Assembly: GCA_041389565.1 (NCBI GenBank)
Contig: JAWKRP010000008.1
Span: 248,001 to 312,000 of the forward strand
Reading direction: 5' to 3'
Source: JACKEQ01 sp041389565
GTDB lineage: Bacteria > Myxococcota_A > UBA796 > GCA-2862545
Length of the DNA stretch: 64,000 nt
Under the pieces are notes generated by a model, which saw nothing but the letters and a program-made list of their open reading frames with translations, was not told the origin of the DNA and ran no database searches. A program made the position numbers and the translations under genes. Shown here piece after piece: positions 57,049 through 64,000 of the stretch; the stretch's first letter is position 1, and each line of letters opens with the position of its first letter.

Positions 57049-58355
57049 CCCGGATCGTCGCGCTCACGTCGCTCCTGATGGGCCTCACGGCCTGTCTGGA
57101 GGGCTTCGTCCGCCTCGAGACCACCGTGCACTACGACGTGTCGGGGCAGCGCTTCGAGGTGACGCGCCGCCTGAAGGGCGTGTCGGCGGCCTTCTTCAGC
57201 TGCACCGACGCCGAGTCGTGTACGGAGTCGATCGGGCGTGCCGCGCGCCTCGAGTCCACGGCCTCGGACAGCTCGCTCGCAGACCGCCTGGCGCAGCGGC
57301 TCGTCGACTCGGGGGCCGAAGAGGTGACGCTCGCGTTGGAGCGCGACGGAGACGGGCTCGACGTGTCCATCCGCTACTTCGCGCCCGTCGGGAGCAAGGC
57401 GGCCGTCGACACGTTCGTGCACCCCGAGTGGATCGGCACGGGCGACAAGGGCTCGTACCACCTGGTGGTCGACGCCCAGGACTCCATGGGGCCAGCCCCG
57501 GAAGACGCCGAGCTGCGCCGGGTGCCCGTCGACACCAACGGAACGTGGAAGACGAGCTGGGTGTACGGGAAGCGGGTGCGCGACATCGACTGGGGGATGG
57601 CCATCGATGCCGAGCCGATGCCGATCTTCGCGCAGATCCCCGATCTCGCGAAGCGACTGCGCAAGGCCGGTCTGCTCGATGCTCACGCGGTGGCCGTCGC
57701 CGACACCTCGACGCCCGCACCCGTCCCGGAACGCGCCCCGCCGGCTCCGGCTCCGGCTCCGGCTCCCGCTCCCGCTCCGGCTCCGGCTCCCGCTCCGGCT
57801 CCCGCTCCCGCTCCCGCTCCCGCTCCCGCTCCGGCTCCCGCTCCGGTCGCGTCGGTGATGCCCACGCCAGCGCCCGTCCCGGTCGCCGCGGTCGCACCGG
57901 TCCCCGTGGTCGAGGAGGCTCCGCCCCCGAGCGCCGACGGGCAGATGTTCACCTACGACGCGCGCGTGCAGGGCGACATGCCCGCGCCCACGGCCGCTGC
58001 TGCGTCCCGAGCGCTCGAGCCCGGCGTGCGGCGGTGCCACCAGGAGCGCCTCTCCAGCGGGGTCGTCCCGGCCGGCTACCTCTTCGCCGATGCGACCGTG
58101 CGGGTGGACGGGTGGCTCGTGTCCTACAGCGTCTACGGCGAGATCGACGACACCGAGCTCCTTCGCTGCGTCACCGGGCTGATGGACGGCTGGTCGTTCG
58201 GGGGATGGACCGGTCCGGAGGGCTCGGTGAGCCAGGTGAGCGTGCCGTACCAGTTCCGGGCCGCGGCGACCCCGGCCAGCGCGCTTCGAGCGGCGGATCG
58301 CGCGTCGGACCGGCGGTCCGGGGGGCGTCGCAAGCGAGTAGGAGAACGGAATTGA
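57033..58355 (+). CDS. Lipoprotein with Pro-Ala rod and AgmX/PglI-like C-terminal domain
   Basis: About 440 residues. The first ATG in frame (57078) leaves only MGLTAC, but the preceding codons RAGVARIVALTSLL complete a normal lipoprotein signal, so CTG 57033 is the likely start (16-bp overlap with the previous gene). Domains: beta domain (25-220), a P-A dipeptide rod of about 37 residues (DNA 57741-57850), a second spacer, and a C-terminal R-C...L-L-R-C-V...W-S-F domain as in AgmX/PglI gliding-motility proteins. A TonB-like periplasm-spanning part is inferred. Confidence 0.75.
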   Translation: MRAGVARIVALTSLLMGLTACLEGFVRLETTVHYDVSGQRFEVTRRLKGVSAAFFSCTDAESCTESIGRAARLESTASDSSLADRLAQRLVDSGAEEVTLALERDGDGLDVSIRYFAPVGSKAAVDTFVHPEWIGTGDKGSYHLVVDAQDSMGPAPEDAELRRVPVDTNGTWKTSWVYGKRVRDIDWGMAIDAEPMPIFAQIPDLAKRLRKAGLLDAHAVAVADTSTPAPVPERAPPAPAPAPAPAPAPAPAPAPAPAPAPAPAPAPAPAPVASVMPTPAPVPVAAVAPVPVVEEAPPPSADGQMFTYDARVQGDMPAPTAAAASRALEPGVRRCHQERLSSGVVPAGYLFADATVRVDGWLVSYSVYGEIDDTELLRCVTGLMDGWSFGGWTGPEGSVSQVSVPYQFRAAATPASALRAADRASDRRSGGRRKRVGERN

Positions 58356-58425
58356 CGGCCGCGATAGACTCGGCGGGGATGACCGCGGTATGTCGAGGCG
58401 TTGTTCGGCAGGAGGATCTGGTCCA

Positions 58426-59094
58426 GTGAGCATCCGGGGGTTGGTGTTGGCTTCGATCCTGGCGTGCGTCTCGGTGCCGAGCGCCCACGCCGGGAAGAAG
58501 GATCCGCCGCCGCGGTCCCAGGAGGAGGTGGGCGCGGAGCTCTACCGCCTCGAGCAGGAGATGGATCGCCTGGCGAAGCGCACCCACTGGGTGGGCGTGG
58601 AGCGCACGTACGCACAGATGCTCGAGCTCCAGACGCCGCTCACCACGCACACCCACTACACGGCCGCGCTCGCTGCCGAGGCCCGCGGCGACATGCGGGA
58701 GTCGTGGATCCGCCTCGAGCGCGCGCTCCGCGAAGAGTCCGCCGTGAAGATGGTGGAGCCCGACACCGGCTTCTCCATCAAGAAGACCCTCCCGCTGAAG
58801 GTCGACACCGACTCCGAGTCGGGTCAGTCGGCCCGGGCCGCCTACGAGCAGCTCCGCACGCGGTACGGCCGCGTCGGCATCACCGTCCACAAGACGCGGC
58901 TCCCTGCGCTCGTCCGCGTGGGCGAGAAGCCCTTCTCGAAGACCGAGCGAGAAGCCATCGAGCGCGGGCAGAAGTCGCTGTCGGTGAGCTTCCACTACGA
59001 AGGGCTGCTCCCGGTCGGCCGGTACATGGTCGACGGCGAGTTCTTCGAGGTCGCGCCGGGCGAGATCCACGAGGTCAAGGTCGAGAAGCGTTGA
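58426..59094 (+). CDS. Exported TPR-like protein
   Basis: A 222-residue protein from GTG 58426 (signal SIRGLVLASILACVSVPSAHA); GGAGG lies 11 nt upstream. The alternative ATG 58390 would add 12 Arg/Gly-rich residues. Residues 30-110 look like a TPR pair (EVGAELYRLEQEMDRLAKR...ARGDMRESWIRLERAL), then a beta domain with a PEGA-like end. No family recognised. Overlaps the convergent 59075 gene by 20 bp. Confidence 0.7.
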   Translation: MSIRGLVLASILACVSVPSAHAGKKDPPPRSQEEVGAELYRLEQEMDRLAKRTHWVGVERTYAQMLELQTPLTTHTHYTAALAAEARGDMRESWIRLERALREESAVKMVEPDTGFSIKKTLPLKVDTDSESGQSARAAYEQLRTRYGRVGITVHKTRLPALVRVGEKPFSKTEREAIERGQKSLSVSFHYEGLLPVGRYMVDGEFFEVAPGEIHEVKVEKR

Positions 59095-61177
59095 GGATCC
59101 TCGCGTTCTCCTCCGCCGTTGCGTGGTGCAGCCACTGCGGCGCTTCCCACTCCACGCGCGGATGGTCGTCGGTGTTCAGCCATCCGGTGCCTGCGAGCCG
59201 TCGCACGCCGTCCGGATCGAGCGTGGGGGTCGCGCCTACGGGTGGGGGACCGCCGGCCACGAGCAGCACGTCGGACCCCGGGATCGTCTCGTACAGCCAC
59301 ACGTCGCCGAACACCGACACGAAGGTGCGCACGATCCCGCGGAACTGCTCGGGCCCCATCCCGTACAGCTGCACCCACTGGCAGAACACGCCCCCCGGCT
59401 TCAGCCGTGACCGCCCGAGCGCCCAGTACTCCACGGTGAACAGGCTGGAGATGCCCGAGATCCACGGGTTCGACGGCTCGCTCACGATCACGTCGTACAA
59501 CGTGCCTTCGCGGGCGAGCGCAGCGCGGGCGTCGTCGACCACGAGGCGCGTGCGCGGATCCTCGAGCGGACGCCCGTTCACGTGGTCGAAGAAGTGGCTC
59601 GCCCGCACCACGGACGGCTCGAGCTCGAACACCACCAGCTCGCGCACCCGGTCGTCGGCGAGCACCGCGCCGGCCGTCACTCCCGACGCCAGCCCGACCA
59701 CCGCCACGCGCTCGGGGTGCGCCGAGGTGTGCACGGGGATCTCGCCCGACAGCACCTGGGTCGGCATGTCGTCCCCCGTGCTCGCGTCGAACTTCCCGTT
59801 GATCGACAACCACACGTTCGCCGTGCGCTGCGAGCGTCCGACCGCCACCGCGGCCGTCATGCCGTGGTCGTAGTACAGCAGGTCCCAGTTCTCGCGCGCG
59901 TACCGCTCGATGGCGTCCGGGCTCGGATCCGCGAAGTCCGACACCTTCAGGTGCACACCCACGGCGTACAGGCGGGCATCCCAGCTCGGCAGCAGCAGTG
60001 CCGCGACCGCCACTGCCAGGGGAGCTGGCGCCCAGCGCTTCCCGCCCACCAGCGCGGCTCCGCACGCCGTGACCACCGCGAGCAGGCCGACCATGGCGCG
60101 CGGCTCGAGCCAGGGCAGCAGCACGAGCCCGCCCAGCAGGGCTCCCGCGGTGCTGCCCAGCGTATTGGCCCCGTACAGCCACGCGCTGGCGCTACCCGTC
60201 GTGTCGCGGGACGCGAGGCGCGTGAGGCCCGCGAACGCCATGCCGCTGGCGGCGGGCGCCCCCGCCATCCAGACCGCTGCGAGCAGCGCGTTCCCCACCC
60301 ACAAGTGCTCGGGGCCCAGCCCTGCGTACAGCATCCCCAGCGCGTGCGGCAGGAAGGGCCAGGCGATCGCCCCCAGGAGCGACAGGGCACCGAGCCCCAC
60401 GAGCCCCCCCGCGGCCGCGTGCACCGGATCCGCCGGCCAGCGCCTGCCGACCGCGCTCCCCGCAGCGATGGTCGCGAGGAACACCGCCAGCACGAGGCCC
60501 ATCGTCTGCACGGTCGCTCCGAGCGCGACGGACGCGAGTCGCATCCACACCACCTCGAGACCGAGCGCCGAGAATCCCGCGAGGGCTGCAGCCACGAGCA
60601 GCGCACCGGCCGGTCGCTCGGGGGGCGCGGGATCGCTCTCTGCCCACGGGCCCGCGACCACCGCGACGATCGCGGCACCCAGACCGAGCCCGCACGCGAC
60701 CAGCTCGGCACCGCGCAGCCCGAAGGTGGGGAGCGTGAGGAACGTCGTGAGGAGCACGCCCAGCACGGCCCCCGCGGTGTTGGCAGCGTACAGCGTCAGC
60801 GCGCCGTGGGCCGGGAGGGCGCGAGCGAGCACGGGCCACGTGGCGCCGAGCGCGATGGCGGCGGGGAGCGGGAGGAGGGCCGCGGCTGGCGAGCCCAGGT
60901 GGGGCAGGAGCCACGGGAACCCCAGTGCCCAGGCCGCGGCGAAGGCTTCGAGCGCCGCGTAGGTGCGCGGGATCGCGGCGGTGGAGCGCGGTGCCCACCG
61001 TGCGGCGAGCCCGCCCAGCGCGAGCCCGAGCATGAACACGCCGAGCGTCGCCGCGGCGGCAATCGCGCTTCCCCCCAACACGACCGACAACCGCCTGAGC
61101 CAGATGGACTCGTAGGCGAGGGCCGCGGCACCGGAGGCCGTGGCGATCAGGCTCCACGTGGGCGCTCGCGTCGTCAT
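59075..61177 (-). CDS. Membrane protein fused to spermidine-synthase-like domain
   Basis: A 700-residue protein. The N-terminal 420 residues carry about twelve transmembrane helices of an MFS-like fold (ALAYESIWLRRLSVVLG; repeated as LGLEVVWMRLASVALG); the C-terminal 280 form a spermidine-synthase-like Rossmann domain (YYDHGMTAAVAV, VGLASGVTAGAVL, VFELEPSVVRAS, DVIVSEPSNPW). The Gly-rich S-adenosylmethionine loop differs from true synthases (G-L-A-S-G). This fusion type is common and its product is uncertain. A -10-like TATACC lies 8 nt before the ATG, so probably leaderless. Confidence 0.85.
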   Translation of the reverse strand: MTTRAPTWSLIATASGAAALAYESIWLRRLSVVLGGSAIAAAATLGVFMLGLALGGLAARWAPRSTAAIPRTYAALEAFAAAWALGFPWLLPHLGSPAAALLPLPAAIALGATWPVLARALPAHGALTLYAANTAGAVLGVLLTTFLTLPTFGLRGAELVACGLGLGAAIVAVVAGPWAESDPAPPERPAGALLVAAALAGFSALGLEVVWMRLASVALGATVQTMGLVLAVFLATIAAGSAVGRRWPADPVHAAAGGLVGLGALSLLGAIAWPFLPHALGMLYAGLGPEHLWVGNALLAAVWMAGAPAASGMAFAGLTRLASRDTTGSASAWLYGANTLGSTAGALLGGLVLLPWLEPRAMVGLLAVVTACGAALVGGKRWAPAPLAVAVAALLLPSWDARLYAVGVHLKVSDFADPSPDAIERYARENWDLLYYDHGMTAAVAVGRSQRTANVWLSINGKFDASTGDDMPTQVLSGEIPVHTSAHPERVAVVGLASGVTAGAVLADDRVRELVVFELEPSVVRASHFFDHVNGRPLEDPRTRLVVDDARAALAREGTLYDVIVSEPSNPWISGISSLFTVEYWALGRSRLKPGGVFCQWVQLYGMGPEQFRGIVRTFVSVFGDVWLYETIPGSDVLLVAGGPPPVGATPTLDPDGVRRLAGTGWLNTDDHPRVEWEAPQWLHHATAEENARILNASRP

Positions 61178-63077
61178 GGACGCGCGGTATAACGGTCGCG
61201 CACCGGGAGTACGGACGATTCTCTCAGCCCTGGCGATCGCGGCATTCGCTGCAGACCCCGGCTTCGACGCGCATGGCCCGAAGCTGGTGGCGCACGACTC
61301 CGACCTGCGCGACCCGCTGTTCGTGCAGCGTCCCGGGGTGATGCGCGCCGGAGACTTCTTCGGCGCCGTGGTGTTCGAGTACGCGGAGGCCCCGCTCGTG
61401 CAGGCGATCTCCGGCGACGCGGGGATCGTCGCGGAGTCGCCGATCGTCGACGATCTCGTCGGTGGGCAGATCTCGATCGGTGGCGCGTTCCACGAGCGCC
61501 TCCGGATGGACCTCCTGGCGCCCGTGTACTTCACCTCGCTCGGTCCCGACGGGCGCGAAGGGCCCACGATGGGCGACGTGCGCGTGTCCACGCTGGTGAA
61601 CCTGCTGGCTCCCGAAGACGTGCAGTCCGGCGCAGGGGGCTTCGGGATCGGGCTCGTCGGTCACCTCGATCTTCCGAGCGGCGACGCCGACCGCTTCCTC
61701 GGGCGCGGAACGGCCGCGGGCGGCGGGCGTGTCGCGGCCACCTGGGAGTTCCCGGTCGCCACGATCACGGCCGACGCCGGTGTGGAGGGCTCGCCGGCCA
61801 TCGATCTCGGCAACCTCCAGGGCGGTCCGTACGCCACGGGGGGGCTCGGGCTCGGGCTGCTCGTGCGCGACAAGGCGGGGGTCACGCTCGAAGGCATCGC
61901 GCGCACGCCGCTGGCGCGCTCGTCCGTCGAAGGCACGGGGCTCCAGGCCGAAGCCGTGCTCTCGATCCGCGGTCGCTCGCGCAAGGGGGTCGGCTGGATG
62001 CTGGGCGGTGCCGGCGGGCTCACCGAAGGGGCGGGCGTTCCGACGTTCCGCGCGTTCTTCGGGCTCGGGTTCGGGCACCACGAGCCGCCGAAGATCTCCG
62101 ATGTCGACACCGAGGGCCTGCTGGCCGTGCGCGACGGGTGTCCGCTCCAGCTCGAGACGGTCAACGGCTGGAAAGACGAAGACGGCTGCCCCGATCAGCT
62201 GGGCGCGATGTCGGTCGACATCCGGTTCGCCGGCCGCAGCTGGCCCGCTACGGTCGATCTCACGGGTCCCGCGGGCACCGAGACCGTCCAGGTGGGCGCG
62301 GAAGGGCTCGTGCGCGATGCGGTGCCCGGCTCGCAGTGGTCGGCCACGGCCACCACCGACGACTGCCTCGTGGGGCAGGGGGCCGCAGAGGCGAAGGAGG
62401 GCGGAACCGCCCTCGTGGTCGAGCTCCAGCGGGTGTTCGACGCTCCGGTGCGCGTGAGCGTGCTCACGCCGGAGGGCGAGCCCGTTCCGGAAGCCGTGGC
62501 CGTGTGGCGCAGCGAAGAGCGCGCGCACTGCGTGCCCGAGGGAGTGCACCAGGTGGTCGACGGGTCGCTCCTCCAGGACGTGGGGCCGGGCGATCACATC
62601 CTGGGGATCACAGCCGAGGGCTACTCGTCCGAAGAGACGCAGGTGTACGCCGAGTCCGGAAAGGTGAAGGACGTCATCATCCTGCTCAAGCCCACGCGGA
62701 TCCGCGTGGAGGCCAAGCGGATCGTGATCCTCGAGAAGGTCTTCTTCCAGACCGGGAAGGCCGAGATCAAGCCCGAGTCGTTCAGCCTGCTCGACGAGGT
62801 GGGCACCACGATCCTCACGAACCCGCAGATCGGGCGCGTCGAGATCGGGGGCCACACCGACAACCAGGGCTCCGAGTCGTACAACCAGCGCCTGTCGCAG
62901 CAGCGCGCCGAGGCCGTGCGCACCTACCTGATCGCGAAGGGGGTGCCCGGAACGCGCCTGGTGGCCGCCGGGTACGGCGAGACGCGCCCGATCGACACGA
63001 ACCGCACACCCGCGGGGCGCGAGCGGAACCGCCGCGTGGAGTTCAACCTCGTCGACGCCCCCGAGGAGACGCCATGA
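61176..63077 (+). CDS. OmpA-family outer-membrane protein, paralog of 23535-25481
   Basis: About 633 residues. Beta-barrel-like domain opening G-F-D-A-H-G, a short TSP3 remnant (VRDGCPLQLETVNGWKDEDG), PEGA-like domains and a C-terminal OmpA domain (VFFQTGKAEIK, GHTDNQGSE, RERNRRVEF). The start is doubtful: ATG 61176 overlaps the divergent gene start and lies upstream of the TATAAC box; a transcript from that box would first meet GGGAG and then ATT at 61218, which gives ILSALAIAAFAADPG as signal peptide. The stop overlaps the next gene as ATGA. Confidence 0.88.
   Translation: MDARYNGRAPGVRTILSALAIAAFAADPGFDAHGPKLVAHDSDLRDPLFVQRPGVMRAGDFFGAVVFEYAEAPLVQAISGDAGIVAESPIVDDLVGGQISIGGAFHERLRMDLLAPVYFTSLGPDGREGPTMGDVRVSTLVNLLAPEDVQSGAGGFGIGLVGHLDLPSGDADRFLGRGTAAGGGRVAATWEFPVATITADAGVEGSPAIDLGNLQGGPYATGGLGLGLLVRDKAGVTLEGIARTPLARSSVEGTGLQAEAVLSIRGRSRKGVGWMLGGAGGLTEGAGVPTFRAFFGLGFGHHEPPKISDVDTEGLLAVRDGCPLQLETVNGWKDEDGCPDQLGAMSVDIRFAGRSWPATVDLTGPAGTETVQVGAEGLVRDAVPGSQWSATATTDDCLVGQGAAEAKEGGTALVVELQRVFDAPVRVSVLTPEGEPVPEAVAVWRSEERAHCVPEGVHQVVDGSLLQDVGPGDHILGITAEGYSSEETQVYAESGKVKDVIILLKPTRIRVEAKRIVILEKVFFQTGKAEIKPESFSLLDEVGTTILTNPQIGRVEIGGHTDNQGSESYNQRLSQQRAEAVRTYLIAKGVPGTRLVAAGYGETRPIDTNRTPAGRERNRRVEFNLVDAPEETP
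61185..61193. promoter_or_regulatory. Overlapping bidirectional -10 boxes (GGTATAAC)
   Basis: Plus strand TATAAC (61188-61193) toward the OmpA gene; the minus strand reads TATACC over nearly the same bases toward 61177. The two genes appear to be fired from one site. Confidence 0.45.
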
Positions 63078-63613
63078 TCCCGCTGCTCGTCGGAACGGCG
63101 CTCGCGCAGGACTCCGTGGATGCCGTCGAGGTGCGCCGGCTCGAGATGGCGGTCACCACGTCGCGCGGCCGCAACGACGGACTGGTGGTGTTCTGGCCGC
63201 GGATCATCCCGAGCACGCTCGACAGCGAGGTGTCGGCCACGGCCGCCCAGCTCCAGCAGCGCCTGGTCGACATCGCGAAGCGCGCCGCTCCCATCGCCCA
63301 CCGCGACGTGCGCCCGGAGCCCGAGCGCGTGTGCCCGCGGGATCGCGGGTGTCGGGCCACCTCGCTCGGCGTGCTGCTCGGCCAGCGCGACGGCGGGTGT
63401 GTGGCGGTCGCGCTCCTGGGGCCGCCCGGCACGGAGGATCTGGAGCTCGTGCCGCTGGCCGGCACCGTCGAGCTGGCGTCGACCACCGTGCCGTTCCGCG
63501 CCACTCCCGAAGATGCCGTCACCGTGCGGGAGTTCGTGCCCTGCAGCAAGCTGCAGAACGCCATCGACGACTCCGCGCTCGTGCTGCGCCTCCGCGAGGT
63601 CCTGCGCGACTGA
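63074..63613 (+). CDS. Exported protein of unknown function, OmpA partner
   Basis: A 179-residue protein with a short signal (MIPLLVGTALAQ). The mature part has four Cys in two close pairs (VCPRDRGC; GGCVAV and FVPC) and alternating strands and helices. No family recognised. Coupled to the OmpA gene by ATGA, so probably a periplasmic partner. Confidence 0.72.
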   Translation: MIPLLVGTALAQDSVDAVEVRRLEMAVTTSRGRNDGLVVFWPRIIPSTLDSEVSATAAQLQQRLVDIAKRAAPIAHRDVRPEPERVCPRDRGCRATSLGVLLGQRDGGCVAVALLGPPGTEDLELVPLAGTVELASTTVPFRATPEDAVTVREFVPCSKLQNAIDDSALVLRLREVLRD

Positions 63614-63619
63614 CGCGGC

Positions 63620-64000
63620 TCAGTGCGTCGACTTCGCGCTGGACAGGCGATCGTTGTAGAACCAGCCCTGCTCCATTGCTTCGGCGGCGGGCTTCGGCGC
63701 GCTCTGGTAGCTGTCGGCGCTGCCCCAGTTCTGCCAGGTGAGCGAGAGCACATGGGTGATCGGGAGCTCGATGGAGTCGGGCCCCATGGGCATCGCGAGC
63801 ACGAACGTGTCGTGCTGGAGCGGCCCGACGAGCACCGTGCCGCTCTGGAGCTCGATCCGCCAGTCGCCGTCGGGCGCGCCGACCGGGGAGAGGCTCGTAC
63901 ACTCCGACAGGAAGGGCGTGAACGTGCCCATGCCGTTCTTCACGGTCACCTGCGTGGCCTCCGGATCGATGAGCAGGTCGTCGCCGTGGGTCGTCTTCAC
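63620..64000 (-). CDS. Protein of unknown function, reaches the window edge
   Basis: At least 126 residues; the first codon visible is GTG at 64000, so the true start may lie outside. Beta-rich (VTVKNGMGTFTPFLSEC, IELQSGTVLVGPLQHDTF), one Cys, no visible signal. No family recognised. Convergent with 63074-63613, 6 bp apart. Confidence 0.6.
   Translation of the reverse strand: MKTTHGDDLLIDPEATQVTVKNGMGTFTPFLSECTSLSPVGAPDGDWRIELQSGTVLVGPLQHDTFVLAMPMGPDSIELPITHVLSLTWQNWGSADSYQSAPKPAAEAMEQGWFYNDRLSSAKSTH

Noticed and set aside
57741..57850. Repeat tract encoding Pro-Ala as a phase-variable locus
   Set aside because: Units are 6 bp (in frame) and codons vary, so length change would not switch the frame.

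Overview
The window looks like a piece of a high-GC (about 70 percent) chromosome from a Myxococcota-type bacterium or close relative. The signs are two C-terminal MYXO-CTERM-like sorting tails (30161-33850 minus, 36519-37769 plus), many MopE-type D-C-D-D metal-binding repeats, an AgmX/PglI-like motility-type domain, OmpA/TSP3 outer-membrane proteins and a very large exported proteome. No rRNA, tRNA, CRISPR array, intact insertion sequence, phage or replication origin was seen. The assignment is inference from protein families; no marker gene was checked.

Layout. 0.1-2.0 kb: a secreted metalloprotease operon behind a promoter whose spacer contains an 11-G homopolymer. 2.1-4.2 kb: a YbaK deacylase and an FG-GAP surface protein. 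4.2-8.4 kb: a PhyH oxygenase with a small repeat protein, then aldo/keto reductase and LysR divergent from an NAD-dependent epimerase. 8.4-14.3 kb: a large lipid-kinase-like protein, an ABC exporter with two permeases, and a lipoprotein. 14.3-16.2 kb: a scar region holding a truncated GxxExxY pseudogene between 41-bp inverted repeats, a 141-bp duplicated gene fragment and a hexanucleotide microsatellite. 16.0-21.0 kb: a tightly overlapped operon of YkgJ, MBOAT acyltransferase, TPR protein, CaiB-type CoA-transferase and SGNH-like protein. 21.1-25.5 kb: LEA14-like lipoprotein, lamin-tail lipoprotein and OmpA protein. 25.5-30.1 kb: Fpg/Nei glycosylase, DUF1641 protein, inward-rectifier K channel, subtilase and bestrophin. 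30.2-37.8 kb: a giant beta-helix/MopE protein, a cobalamin-riboswitch-controlled lipoprotein pair, mqnC and a trypsin-like protease. 37.9-44.0 kb: a bare acidic-tether lipoprotein, a VWA lipoprotein, an alpha/beta hydrolase, an ACE-family peptidase and a PPC lipoprotein. 44.0-53.8 kb: metH (with an apparent frameshift), a second giant MopE/beta-helix lipoprotein and an RNB nuclease. 53.8-64.0 kb: small exported proteins, patatin, START-domain protein, AgmX/PglI-like lipoprotein, a spermidine-synthase-like membrane fusion, a second OmpA protein and a gene cut by the window edge.

How it works together. Roughly half of the genes encode exported, lipid-anchored or C-terminally sorted proteins. 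Most of the anchored ones place an Asp-rich disordered linker or Asp-rich repeats between anchor and domain. Regulation appears compact. A TAnnnT -10 box lies 17-24 nt before starts that have a Shine-Dalgarno site, or 5-8 nt before starts that do not, suggesting leaderless mRNAs. Twelve gene pairs overlap by 4 nt (ATGA, GTGA or TTGA).

Most notable: the G11 promoter spacer (possible phase variation), the cobalamin riboswitch driving two uncharacterised lipoproteins (possible B12 capture system), the GxxExxY remnant with matching terminal inverted repeats, and the MBOAT/CaiB/SGNH-like operon.
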